From positions 1 through 46,361 of the forward strand of contig JAFQFH010000082.1 of assembly GCA_017398685.1 (NCBI GenBank): 46,361 nt of DNA, written 5' to 3'. This DNA is from Oscillospiraceae bacterium (GTDB lineage: Bacteria > Bacillota > Clostridia > Oscillospirales > Oscillospiraceae). Below the pieces are notes generated by a model, which was given only the letters and a program-made list of their open reading frames with translations, was not told where the DNA came from and made no database searches. Position 1 is the stretch's first letter; every line of letters starts with the position of its first letter. Below are positions 30,925 to 40,025 of the stretch, piece by piece. The translations under genes were made by a program, and so were the position numbers.

Positions 30925-33183
30925 TCAGTCTTTTTTCTTGATTTTGTTGAGCTTGGCGTTCATGTCCAGAAGCTGTTCCTTGGTGAGCTTTATACCGGTC
31001 ATGCCTATCATGCTTGCCATGCGCAGCACGGTGAAGCCGCCCATCATCTGCATGATGCCGCTGTCGGGCTTGAGGTCGATCTGGAAACCGGAGTTGCCCT
31101 CTTCCTTGCTCTTCTTCATTTCCTTCATCATGGTGCCCATAAGCCCCATGAAGAACATCTTGCCCTTGACGGTGGCCATAATGTCGCTGATCTTGTCGTT
31201 GAGAGAGAAGTATCCTTCAGGCTCGGTAATGTCAAACCAGTTGAGGATAGCGCCCTTTTCCTTGAGACGGTAGTCCTCGTTGAATACCTCCACCTTGCGG
31301 ATGAGGCTCTCATCGCTCAGCTCGCCTGCTTTGGCAACGAGCTTGGTCTCACCAACATTGGGTACATCAAAGTAGAAGAAGTGAACGTCGCTGGTCTTTT
31401 TGCCCAGGCTCACGCCGTTGGCGAAAAGCTCAACCTCAGGGAGATTGGAGTACACAGTGACCTTGGTCACATCCTCAACGCGGTCAATATAGCGCTTGGA
31501 GCAAAGATGCACGAAAGGCTCGTCGGAAAGCCATGCCTTGTATGCATAGAAGGAGTCCTTCTTGTAGGAACGGTCGAAGGTTACAAGACCCTTGTGGTTC
31601 TGGCCGTTCTCGCCGCCCTCGGCTCTTGCATCTGCGGCAAAGTCAAACATGTTCCACACGTGGGTGGACCAGATATACTTGCGGGTGAAAAGCTGCTTGA
31701 TAAGCTCTTCATGGTAGTATGCCTGATACTCTTCGGTGTAGTCACCCTGAGTGGGCTTGGAAGTGTGCCAGTTGAGACCCTCACAGCCGTACTCGCTGAC
31801 GCCAACGGGAATGTTGGGGTGCTTTGCGTGGAAATTATCAAACCAGGGACCGTTCATGGAAGTGTCACCGCCATACCATCCAAAGTAGTGGTTGTAGGAG
31901 ATGACATCGGGAATGGTCAGATACTCAGCATCAATGGGGCACATGGAGATTGCGGCGATGGTGGTAAGACGGGTCTTGTCCATCTCGTGTGCCAGATCAT
32001 TGAGGATGCGGTGGTTTTCCAGCAGGTCGGGGTCACCCTCGCCCTTCATGGTGATCTCATTGGAAAGGCCCCATACAACGATGGAGGGATGGTTATAGTT
32101 CTGAACGATAAGTTCCTTCATCTGGGAAATGGTGTTTTCACGACCGGTGGGCATGTGCTGGGAGATATAGGGGATTTCGGCCCAGATGACCATGCCGCGC
32201 TCGTCGCACAGGTCGTAGAAATACTGGTCGTGCTGATAGTGAGCAAGGCGTATGGTGTTTGCACCCACCTCACAGATAAGGTCCATATCCTCGTCGTGGT
32301 GCTCGGGCAGCAGTGCGTTGCCTATGCCCCAGCGGTCCTGATGGCGGGAAACGCCGTGCAGGGGATACTCCTCACCGTTGAGGATGAAGCCGCGCTCAGG
32401 GCTGATCTCAAAGCTGCGGCAGCCAAAACGGGTTGCAACAGTGTCAATTTCTTCACCGTTTTCAATAAGGCTCAGCTTTGCGCTGTAGAGATAGGGGTCC
32501 TTGCGGCCGTGCCAGAGGTGTGCGTTTTCGATAACAAAGTCAAAGCAGCCTTCAGCATTCTCAGCCTCGGCAACTGTATTGCCCTCAGCATCAAGGATGA
32601 GGCATTTTACATTCTGGCCGTCTTTGCGGTTGGTGATATATCCGCTTACTGCGACCTTTGCGTCTTTGCCGTCCATAACGGGGGTCACAGCCAGACCGGG
32701 GCCGCCGTAGTAGTCCAGGCAGAAGTGGGAATTGTTGACGCAGATGATATTTACATCGCGGTAAAGACCGCCGTAGAAGGTGAAGTCAGCCATCTGGGGG
32801 TAAACAGTCTCATTGACGGAGTTGTCTATTTCCACCACCAGAAGATTGTTAAGCTCCAGCGCCTCGGTGATGTTTACGCGCCAGGTGGAGTAACCACCGT
32901 CATGCTCTGCCAGCTTTTTGCCGTTGAGATAGACCTTGGCGGAGGCGTTTGCGCCTTCAAACTCGAGATAGTACTGCTCGCTTTCGGGCAGCTCCATCTT
33001 GTCTATGCTCTTTGCATAGTAGCAGGTGCCGCGGTAATAGTCGGCACCGCCGTCCTGACCGTCAATATTGTTCCAGGTATGAGGGAGATTTACCCAGTTC
33101 CAGTTCATGGGCATCTGGCTGGGTACAGCATCCGCCTGCTTGGTGAATGCCCATTTGTAGTTAAGATTATAAACAGTTCTCAC
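30925..33183 (-). CDS. Glycoside hydrolase family 2 enzyme (beta-galactosidase-like) with Met-rich C-terminal tail
   Basis: 752 residues, no signal peptide, so intracellular. Order: sugar-binding jelly-roll (about 1-150), Ig-like domain (to about 255), TIM-barrel catalytic domain (about 256-550), then C-terminal beta domain. The acid/base is Glu376 in WGLSNEI and the nucleophile Glu464 in SEYGCEG. HGVSRHQD (276-283) is typical. The last 90 residues (about 660-752) form an unusual tail with many Met/Gly (KMFFMGLMGTMM, IMQMMGGFTVLRM) not known from standard GH2 enzymes. GGATTCC-like spacing precedes the start. It is followed by a GPH transporter, so it likely works on an imported glycoside. Exact substrate not determinable. 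Confidence 0.88.
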   Translation of the reverse strand: MRTVYNLNYKWAFTKQADAVPSQMPMNWNWVNLPHTWNNIDGQDGGADYYRGTCYYAKSIDKMELPESEQYYLEFEGANASAKVYLNGKKLAEHDGGYSTWRVNITEALELNNLLVVEIDNSVNETVYPQMADFTFYGGLYRDVNIICVNNSHFCLDYYGGPGLAVTPVMDGKDAKVAVSGYITNRKDGQNVKCLILDAEGNTVAEAENAEGCFDFVIENAHLWHGRKDPYLYSAKLSLIENGEEIDTVATRFGCRSFEISPERGFILNGEEYPLHGVSRHQDRWGIGNALLPEHHDEDMDLICEVGANTIRLAHYQHDQYFYDLCDERGMVIWAEIPYISQHMPTGRENTISQMKELIVQNYNHPSIVVWGLSNEITMKGEGDPDLLENHRILNDLAHEMDKTRLTTIAAISMCPIDAEYLTIPDVISYNHYFGWYGGDTSMNGPWFDNFHAKHPNIPVGVSEYGCEGLNWHTSKPTQGDYTEEYQAYYHEELIKQLFTRKYIWSTHVWNMFDFAADARAEGGENGQNHKGLVTFDRSYKKDSFYAYKAWLSDEPFVHLCSKRYIDRVEDVTKVTVYSNLPEVELFANGVSLGKKTSDVHFFYFDVPNVGETKLVAKAGELSDESLIRKVEVFNEDYRLKEKGAILNWFDITEPEGYFSLNDKISDIMATVKGKMFFMGLMGTMMKEMKKSKEEGNSGFQIDLKPDSGIMQMMGGFTVLRMASMIGMTGIKLTKEQLLDMNAKLNKIKKKD

Positions 33184-33256
33184 AGGAATCCTCCATATAC
33201 TGAATTAAAAATACGGCAGGCAGATGCAGACCTGTCCTGCCGTAATGATTTAGTGT

Positions 33257-34714
33257 TTAGAAGAGGTCGTCCACATCGTCCTGAGTACCGGCAAGGGACT
33301 TTTCTTCAAAGACCTCGGTGCGGCCGAGATCAGCATTCATCTGAGCGAGTGTGGTCTTGTCCAGATTGTAGATAAGACCAAGACCAATCAGCTCAAGAGC
33401 TGCGCTGATGGTGTAGAGAGCGGCAACGAGATAACGCATACGCAGAGCAACTTCGGGGGCCTGGTTGCCGCCGTCGGCACCAATGTAGCCCAGAGACACC
33501 ATGATAACCAAAGCCAGAGCAGGGCCGAGACCCTGAGCCAGCTTACGGAAGAAGGAGTGCAGTGCATACACGGTACCCTCTTCACGCTTGCCGGTCTTCC
33601 ACTCGTTGTAGTCGATGGCGTCACCCATCATTGCCCAGGAAACAGTGGAGTAGATGCCCAGACCAAGGCTGTTGACCAGCTGACACACAACGTAGATAAC
33701 GATACCCTTACCATCGGGAGTGATGGGCAGGATAATCATTGCGGCGGAGGCTACGAGGCTGAAAATAGCACCAAAGGTGGCCAGTTCCTTTTTGCCGTAC
33801 TTTACAACCATCTTACGTGCCAGGGGAGTGAACACCATGACAGGGATCATTGCAAACATCTGTACAATACCGGAGACCTGGACATTGTGGAAGTAGGACT
33901 GGAAAAGAACGGTAACGGCGGTGGCAGCACCCTGCATGCCAAGGAACATACCCATTGCAGCGAGAGTTGCACCCACGGCAGGGCGGTTTTTGAGGAAGTT
34001 GCCCATAGCTGCCATAACATTGAACTTGGGCTGCTCCTCATTGAGACGCACACTCAGATCAACACGGATCTCGGTGTTGCGGATCATGAACTGGAAGCAG
34101 ATGAAGCCGAAGAAGCCCATCAGAAGAGCTGCAAAGAAAACTCTCTCGCCGATAAGTTCGTTGTTGGCATCGTAAATGATGAAGGGGAGGATAATCATGG
34201 GCAGCATATTGCCGACGATGGAGCCGACAGAACGCCATGCGGAAAGGGAGGCGCGGTCAGCAGGTTCGCTGGAGATAAGGCTCAGCAGAGAACCGTAAGG
34301 TACGTTTGCAATAGTGTAGAAAGCATCCCACACTATGTAGCCTGCCACAAAAATGATCATCTGCGCCCACAGGGGAGCATTGGGAGCGGGGATAAAGCAG
34401 CATGCGCCGCCGATTATAAGGCCGATGGAGCCTGCCCAGATATAGGTGAGGAACTTATTGCGCTTGTACTGACGCCTGTCAGCGTCAATGATGGAGCCTA
34501 TCAGGGGGTCATTGATTGCGTCCCAGACCTGAACGATGACCAGAAGCAGGGAGTACCAAAGCTCCAGTCCCATAAACTGAGTCCAGAAAATTGCCATAGT
34601 GCCCTTGAGGGCGAAGCTCATGTTGCAGCCAAGGTCACCTGCTGCGTATGCAAGACAGTCACGTATACTGAACTTGCGGTATCCGTTTTCGTCTAACTGT
34701 ACCTGTTTTGCCAT
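33257..34714 (-). CDS. GPH family sugar:cation symporter
   Basis: 485 residues with about 12 hydrophobic helices. It fits the glycoside-pentoside-hexuronide:cation symporter family (MelB-like): YAAGDLGCNMSFALKG near the N terminus, VQVWDAINDPLIGSIID (the GPH cation-site signature) and the NVPYGSLLSLI segment. It imports glycosides with Na+ or H+. Located 73 bases upstream of the GH2 gene on the same strand, so the two are probably one unit. GAGAGGT precedes the ATG. It is divergent from the AraC regulator. Confidence 0.92.
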   Translation of the reverse strand: MAKQVQLDENGYRKFSIRDCLAYAAGDLGCNMSFALKGTMAIFWTQFMGLELWYSLLLVIVQVWDAINDPLIGSIIDADRRQYKRNKFLTYIWAGSIGLIIGGACCFIPAPNAPLWAQMIIFVAGYIVWDAFYTIANVPYGSLLSLISSEPADRASLSAWRSVGSIVGNMLPMIILPFIIYDANNELIGERVFFAALLMGFFGFICFQFMIRNTEIRVDLSVRLNEEQPKFNVMAAMGNFLKNRPAVGATLAAMGMFLGMQGAATAVTVLFQSYFHNVQVSGIVQMFAMIPVMVFTPLARKMVVKYGKKELATFGAIFSLVASAAMIILPITPDGKGIVIYVVCQLVNSLGLGIYSTVSWAMMGDAIDYNEWKTGKREEGTVYALHSFFRKLAQGLGPALALVIMVSLGYIGADGGNQAPEVALRMRYLVAALYTISAALELIGLGLIYNLDKTTLAQMNADLGRTEVFEEKSLAGTQDDVDDLF

Positions 34715-34916
34715 TTGTCAAACCTCTCATTTTCTGTTTTTGCCATAATTAGGGCATTGCTAAGTGTATCCGCCATAATAATAACAATAAAAAACCGGGA
34801 GCGGGAGTAAAATTTTTGGCGTTATAGAAAAATTTTTGAAAAAACTATTGAAATAGACAATATTTTATATTATATATAAATTACACCATGTTTTTTTGTG
34901 AATGATGCACATTGAG

Positions 34917-34936
34917 AGTCCGACCCACGTTGGACT
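34917..34936. promoter_or_regulatory. Inverted repeat upstream of AraC gene
   Basis: AGTCCGA-n6-TTGGACT (7-bp arms, one G-T pair) 21 bases upstream of the AraC start, within the 243-base divergent region between it and the symporter gene. It is a possible regulator site or leader hairpin. Confidence 0.4.
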
Positions 34937-34957
34937 AAGAAAAGGGGACTGCACTTT

Positions 34958-36190
34958 ATGGATTACCTGTCAGAACTTGAGTTTATAAAAAATGTTCTGC
35001 GTAAGCAGCGAGTCTCGGTACATCTGCTTGATGCCAATAATATCACGGGAGACAGTTTGGATTTTGGGCTGAGGCGTATTTCAGGCCATGAGCTTATGGA
35101 TATGTCTCAATTTGTAAGAAGCTTCGGAGATATCCGTGAGCGGGTGATATATAAGATGATGGATATTTTTTCCTGCTCGTACATAATGCTGCTCATGCAT
35201 CAGGCCGACTCCCAGATACTTATGATAGGTCCGTACACCGGCATGCAGATCACCGGGGAGCAGGTAATGGAGTGTGCAGCGCGTCTTTCTGTTTCGCCCA
35301 GAAAGGTAAAAGCTCTGGAAGAGTGTTATGCCAATATCCCTGTAATAAAAAATGACAGCATTATCTTTTCCATGGTGTACAGCTATGCAGATCTTATTTG
35401 GGGCGGCAGCGGAGCCTATGAGGTAATGGACCTTAATGAAGTGCTTTCAGAGCAGCAAACACCTATGGACACACGGCAGGACAGAGCGGAACCCGAGGAT
35501 ATGGTAGTGGCTATGCAGATAATGGAGCAGCGTTATGCCTGGGAAAATGAGCTTATGCTGATGGTTTCACGCGGCCAGACCAGCCGTGCGGAAAAAATGC
35601 TGCCGGATATGGCAAATATATCCTTCAGACAGCGGCTGACAGATCCCGTACGTAATATGAAAAACTACTGTATAATCTGCAATACCCTTATGAGAAAGGC
35701 TGCACAGCAAGGTGGTGTCCATCCCATGTATCTGGACAGTGTGTCTTCGGAATATGCACTGAGGATAGAAAGTCTGACGGATATAAATTCAATTACGTCT
35801 CTTGTGGGTGAAATGATCCGCAATTATTGCCGGCTTGTAAAAAAACATTCCATGAAGGACTATTCAAATTATGTGCGCCGTGCCATTTTGCTCATTGACT
35901 CTCAGCTTACGGAAGAGCTTTGCCTCAGCCGGATATCTGCGGTTCTTGAAGTAAACTCAAGTTATCTCTCCACGCTTTTCAAAAAAGAAACCGGAAGCAC
36001 CATAACGGCATATATAACAAAACGCCGCATGGAGCAGGCAAAAAATCTTTTGAGAAACACAGGCATGCAGGTACAGAATGTGGCAATATACTGCGGCATA
36101 CCCGATGCCAATTACTTTTCAAAGCTTTTCAGAAAGGAAACAGGGTTCAGCCCGTTGGAATACAGAAATCTCCCCAGAATAGACCTTTAG
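34958..36190 (+). CDS. AraC family transcriptional regulator
   Basis: 410 residues. The last 100 form the double helix-turn-helix: LCLSRISAVLEVNSSYLSTLFKKETGSTITAYI and the second motif VAIYCGIPDANYFSKLFRKETGFSPLEYR. The long N-terminal part (1-300) lacks membrane segments, so it is probably a cytoplasmic sensor domain for a sugar or metabolite; I did not recognise a named domain. AAAAGGGG precedes the start. Its position opposite the GPH-GH2 unit makes that unit the likely target. Confidence 0.92.
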   Translation: MDYLSELEFIKNVLRKQRVSVHLLDANNITGDSLDFGLRRISGHELMDMSQFVRSFGDIRERVIYKMMDIFSCSYIMLLMHQADSQILMIGPYTGMQITGEQVMECAARLSVSPRKVKALEECYANIPVIKNDSIIFSMVYSYADLIWGGSGAYEVMDLNEVLSEQQTPMDTRQDRAEPEDMVVAMQIMEQRYAWENELMLMVSRGQTSRAEKMLPDMANISFRQRLTDPVRNMKNYCIICNTLMRKAAQQGGVHPMYLDSVSSEYALRIESLTDINSITSLVGEMIRNYCRLVKKHSMKDYSNYVRRAILLIDSQLTEELCLSRISAVLEVNSSYLSTLFKKETGSTITAYITKRRMEQAKNLLRNTGMQVQNVAIYCGIPDANYFSKLFRKETGFSPLEYRNLPRIDL

Positions 36191-36198
36191 TTATCGGC

Positions 36199-36227
36199 TT
36201 GATAAAGCTTGAAATTTTTGATATATT
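36199..36227 (+). promoter_or_regulatory. Promoter of GntR-thioesterase-YfhO unit
   Basis: TTGATA (36199-36204), 17-base spacer, TATATT (36222-36227). The direct repeat GATAAAGC occurs at 36201-36208 (over the -35) and 36232-36239 (after the -10), a plausible autoregulatory site. Confidence 0.7.
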
Positions 36228-36268
36228 AAAGCTGATAAAGCAAACAATACATCAGCTTGAGGTACACA

Positions 36269-36976
36269 ATGAATTTATACGAAAAACCGGGCGCCGAATC
36301 TTTGGGAGAAAGCGTTCTCCACAGCCTGCAAAGAAAGATAATATCCGGTGAGCTTAAAAGCGGGGACTGGCTTCCGCCGGAAAGAGAGATGGCAGAGCAG
36401 ATGGGCATATCCCGCGGCTCCCTTCATCAGGCTATTCTGGCACTGGAGTATCAGGGCTTTGTGTCAATTATTCCCAGAAAGGGAACCGTGGTCTGTGACT
36501 ACAGAAAACACCCCACACCTCAGTCTCTGGCTGTATTGATGAGCTACAGCTCAGCAGAGCTTGATAAAAGCATATTTATTGACATGATGGACTACAGGAT
36601 ATGGATGGAGCGTGAATGCGCCAGACTTGCCTGTACCAATATATACGACAGCACACTTCTCGAGATGGGCACCATCGCATCGAGCCTTTGCGGAGTGGAG
36701 GTGGACGTGGTGGAGCTTATTTTCCGCTTTCACTATCTTCTTACCCAGGCTTCGGGAAACAGTATATTCAGCATGATTTTCAGAGGCTTTGAGCCCGCTG
36801 TGCGCAGTCTAACCCAGCAGAGCTTCCAAACCATGGGTACAGACCTGAAGGAGACGGCACAGCTTATGAAGGAGCTTGTGCATTGCATAGAGATTAAGGA
36901 TGAGGCCGCTGCCGAAACAACGGTGGTCAGGCTTCTCAGCCATGGTATTGATCAACTTAAATCACGGTATATATGA
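36269..36976 (+). CDS. GntR family regulator (FadR/FCD-like)
   Basis: 235 residues. The N-terminal GntR winged helix is LQRKIISGELKSGDWLPPEREMAEQMGISRGSLHQAILALEYQGFV. The C-terminal two-thirds is all-helical, of FCD/FadR type (CVARL-like helices, FHYLLTQASGN near the expected ligand-binding His). It likely senses an acidic metabolite or acyl-type ligand. GAGGT precedes the ATG at 36269; an in-frame TTG at 36257 is the alternative. Twelve bases separate it from the thioesterase gene, so it is probably autoregulated and controls the operon. Confidence 0.88.
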   Translation: MNLYEKPGAESLGESVLHSLQRKIISGELKSGDWLPPEREMAEQMGISRGSLHQAILALEYQGFVSIIPRKGTVVCDYRKHPTPQSLAVLMSYSSAELDKSIFIDMMDYRIWMERECARLACTNIYDSTLLEMGTIASSLCGVEVDVVELIFRFHYLLTQASGNSIFSMIFRGFEPAVRSLTQQSFQTMGTDLKETAQLMKELVHCIEIKDEAAAETTVVRLLSHGIDQLKSRYI

Positions 36977-36988
36977 AGGAGAAATGAT

Positions 36989-37375
36989 ATGGAAACAGGA
37001 ATAAAAGGACGCGCTGAAGTACTTGTAAGCTATGAGAATACCGCAGCCAAGGCTGGTTCGGGCGATCAGCTTGTATTTGCCACACCATGGATGATCGGCC
37101 TCATGGAGGAGGCAGCGCAGACTTCGGTGCTGCCCTATTTGGAAGAGGGACAGGCCACTGTCGGGACGCATCTTGACGTAAGTCATGATGCCGCCACCCC
37201 CATCGGCATGAAGGTATGGGCGGAGAGCGAGCTTATTGCTGTGGAAGGGCGAAAGCTTGTATTCAATGTTTCGGCCTATGATGAGTGCGGCCTGATCGGA
37301 AAGGGCACACATGAGCGCTTCATCATAAACAAGGAAAAATTTATGGCACGGGTCGAGGCGAAAAAAGCAAAGTAA
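36989..37375 (+). CDS. Hot-dog thioesterase, FlK-like
   Basis: 128 residues, single hot-dog domain of the fluoroacetyl-CoA thioesterase (FlK) family. It has TPWMIGLMEEAAQ (active Glu-helix), ATVGTHLDVSHDAATPIGMKV and AYDECGLIGKGTHERFIIN. FlK-like proteins cleave short acyl-CoAs and are often of unknown physiological use. GAAGGAG precedes the ATG. Placement between a GntR regulator and a YfhO membrane protein is unusual. Confidence 0.85.
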   Translation: METGIKGRAEVLVSYENTAAKAGSGDQLVFATPWMIGLMEEAAQTSVLPYLEEGQATVGTHLDVSHDAATPIGMKVWAESELIAVEGRKLVFNVSAYDECGLIGKGTHERFIINKEKFMARVEAKKAK

Positions 37376-37391
37376 AGCGGAGATACGGAAT

Positions 37392-39980
37392 ATGACAAAA
37401 GCACAGCTGCAAGTGAATAAAAGAAAGCCGGGGCTGATATATTTTTCAGCCTTTGCTTTGCCTGTTATTATGTTTATGCTGCTGTGCGCGGCAAACGGTA
37501 AGCTGCCCTTTGGCGATTCCAGTTATCTGGGCGGCGATATGGTAAATCAGTACATAAAGTATTTCAGTTATCTCCAATCCATTGCCGCCGGAGAAAATGA
37601 TGTTTTTTATACCTATTCCAAGACTCTTGGCGGAGACATGACAGGGATATGGGCCTATTATCTGCTCAGCCCCTTCAATGTAATTTTCTTTTTTGTGCCG
37701 AAGGCGGCTTTTCCCGTGGCTATAACGTGGCTTATAGCCATAAAGCTGGGGCTTTGCGGGCTGACTATGGCAATTTTGCTCACACAGCACCGGAGAAACT
37801 GCGCTTCTGTGCTTATCTTTTCCACCGCCTACGCATTTATGTCCTACAATCTGGCCTATTTCAACAACATCATGTGGCTGGACGGGGTTTATATGCTGCC
37901 TCTTGCAGTGCTGGGGCTTGAGCGGGTAATTGCAGGCAAAAGCGCGGCATTCTACACCGTCAGTCTCGCCCTTGCGCTTATATTCAATTACTACATTGCA
38001 TATATGATCTGCATTTTCATGGTGCTTTTCTTTATTTACAGAATGGCAGTTGATATCATATGCAATGGAGCCGGGCTTAAAAAGCCGCTGCTTCACTTTG
38101 TTGCAGGCTCTCTCCTTGCAGGTGCCATTGCAGCCTTTGTGCTTGTCCCCACGGCGCTCTCCCTTGGCGGAACAAAAGCCGGATTTGATACTGCAAAGCT
38201 TTCCATGTATCCCATGTATACACTGTCCCAGCAGCTTTCAAAGCTTGTCTGCTCTGCCATGCCTACGGGCTTTGTGGAGGGCGATGAGCTTATGCGCGAG
38301 CTGCCCTTTGTGTACTGCGGTGCAGTTACTACGGCCTTTGCACTCATGTACTTTTTCAATACCGGCATTAAACGGTCTGAGAGGGCCGTATCCGCTTTGT
38401 TCCTTTTGCTGCTGTATCTCAGCTTTAACATGAACGGAAGCTATGTTATATGGCACGCCTTCAACTACACTGCGCTGTTTCCGTACAGGAATGCGTTTCT
38501 TATCAGCTTTGTGATGATCTTCTTTGCATGGCGCAGCTATCTTGGTAAGGACAGTATCAGCATAAAAACAGCTCTCTTTTCCGCTTTGGTGGCGGCCGGG
38601 GCTGTATTTGTGATAGACCCGCTGAACAATCTGATGATACCGCGCAAGATGCTTTTGTTGGATCTGGGAGTAATTGCTGTTTGTGCAGCTCTATCTCTGT
38701 GGAAGGGAAAAAGAAAAAAAGAGCGGCTTTGCGCTCTTTTGATTGCAGCCATGCAGTTTACCATGCTTTTTATAAATGGGGACTGTTATGCCAGCGGCGG
38801 ATTGAACAAAGATGAGTATGCAGCCTATGTTGGGCAAAAAGGGGCAGAAATTGAAAAGATAAAGGAACTGGACAATGGCTTTTACCGTGTGGGCAGCACC
38901 GGTGACGAGTTCAATGAAAATATGCTTTTTGCATATAACGGGCTTTCTCACTTCAGCTCCACGGAAAAGACCGATACCAAGAATTTTGCCGTCAACTTCG
39001 GCTTCTGTCATTTTGCGGATGTATGGGCCAAGTACAGGGACGGATCAACATCCTCGGCAGATGCTTTTCTGGGCATGAAATACATAAACGGTCATGTTCC
39101 CGAATATAAGGGCTATAAGGAATTATCCGCCGGAGAAAACGGCAGCCTGTATCAGAATGTAAATGCACTGGACATTGCTATGCTGGCGAACGTGGACGTG
39201 CTGAATCAAGAGCTTGATGTGGACGATATCTTCCTCTGGCAGGAGCGGGTTTTCTCTGCGGCTCTGGGTAGAGAAGCCGGAATTTTCAAGGCTCAGGAGA
39301 AAGTGGAGTTTGAGGCTGTCAACATGAAGGCCAGACCCTACGGTGACGGCGCTACCGAGTATTTGCAGATTGAGCCTGACAGGGAACATTCCCTTGTGTA
39401 CCGCTTCACTGTCACGGATGATGCGCCCCTTTATATGTATACCACCGAGCCTCTTGTTGAGGGTGAGGTGCGTGGCACCTTGTTTGTCAACGGCGAGGAC
39501 AGGGGTCCATATATGGGCTCTTTTGACTGGCGGGCAGTATATCTTGGCTGTTTTGAGCCGGGAGAAGAAATTGAGGTCGTGATAAGGCCGGATGCTCAGT
39601 TCTATCTTCTCTACAATACCTACTTCGCCTATGAAGACCAGCAGGCGCTTGCGCAGGTCTGCGATGAGATAAGAACAAGGACAGAGCCTGCCACGTTTGA
39701 AAAGCTGAGAAACTCTCAGCTTCGCTGGCAAGGTACGGTCGGAGAAGAAAACACTGTGCTGCTTTTGACTGTGCCAGATGACAAGGGCTGGCGTGCAGAG
39801 GTTGACGGAAAAGCTGCTGAGATTTTAACTGCGCTGGATACCCTTATCGCTATTGAGCTTGAGGCCGGCGAGCACACAGTGGAGCTTCGTTTCACACCGC
39901 CGGGACTCTATGCAGGCCTTGGAATTACGCTTGCAGCGCTTTTGATATTTGCTGTGCTTGCAAAAAAGAAGATAATATGA
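37392..39980 (+). CDS. YfhO family multi-pass membrane protein
   Basis: 862 residues. There are about 12 hydrophobic helices up to residue 460, then an extracytoplasmic beta-rich domain (about 470-830), and a last helix (GLYAGLGITLAALLIFAVLA). The N-terminal GGDMVNQYIKYF and TLGGDMTGIWAYYLLSPFN segments are YfhO hallmarks. The fold is GT-C-like. In Bacillus YfhO and in Listeria a relative glycosylates teichoic acids. A sugar transferase role at the cell surface is inferred. GGAGATAC lies just before the ATG. Last gene of the GntR-thioesterase-YfhO unit. Confidence 0.88.
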   Translation: MTKAQLQVNKRKPGLIYFSAFALPVIMFMLLCAANGKLPFGDSSYLGGDMVNQYIKYFSYLQSIAAGENDVFYTYSKTLGGDMTGIWAYYLLSPFNVIFFFVPKAAFPVAITWLIAIKLGLCGLTMAILLTQHRRNCASVLIFSTAYAFMSYNLAYFNNIMWLDGVYMLPLAVLGLERVIAGKSAAFYTVSLALALIFNYYIAYMICIFMVLFFIYRMAVDIICNGAGLKKPLLHFVAGSLLAGAIAAFVLVPTALSLGGTKAGFDTAKLSMYPMYTLSQQLSKLVCSAMPTGFVEGDELMRELPFVYCGAVTTAFALMYFFNTGIKRSERAVSALFLLLLYLSFNMNGSYVIWHAFNYTALFPYRNAFLISFVMIFFAWRSYLGKDSISIKTALFSALVAAGAVFVIDPLNNLMIPRKMLLLDLGVIAVCAALSLWKGKRKKERLCALLIAAMQFTMLFINGDCYASGGLNKDEYAAYVGQKGAEIEKIKELDNGFYRVGSTGDEFNENMLFAYNGLSHFSSTEKTDTKNFAVNFGFCHFADVWAKYRDGSTSSADAFLGMKYINGHVPEYKGYKELSAGENGSLYQNVNALDIAMLANVDVLNQELDVDDIFLWQERVFSAALGREAGIFKAQEKVEFEAVNMKARPYGDGATEYLQIEPDREHSLVYRFTVTDDAPLYMYTTEPLVEGEVRGTLFVNGEDRGPYMGSFDWRAVYLGCFEPGEEIEVVIRPDAQFYLLYNTYFAYEDQQALAQVCDEIRTRTEPATFEKLRNSQLRWQGTVGEENTVLLLTVPDDKGWRAEVDGKAAEILTALDTLIAIELEAGEHTVELRFTPPGLYAGLGITLAALLIFAVLAKKKII

Positions 39981-39985
39981 AAAAC

Positions 39986-40020
39986 TGCCGCTGAGTGAAA
40001 AACTCAGCGGCAATTATTTT
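39986..40020. terminator. Terminator between YfhO and pyridoxamine kinase
   Basis: 11-bp stem TGCCGCTGAGT / ACTCAGCGGCA, then AATTATTTTC; A/T-rich on both sides of convergent genes. Confidence 0.85.
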
Positions 40021-40025
40021 CAGCT

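Noticed and set aside
31381-33375. Long plus-strand open frame over the GH2 gene
   Set aside because: Antisense shadow; low-complexity Val/Gly/Ala translation and no start signal, while the minus strand has catalytic GH2 motifs.
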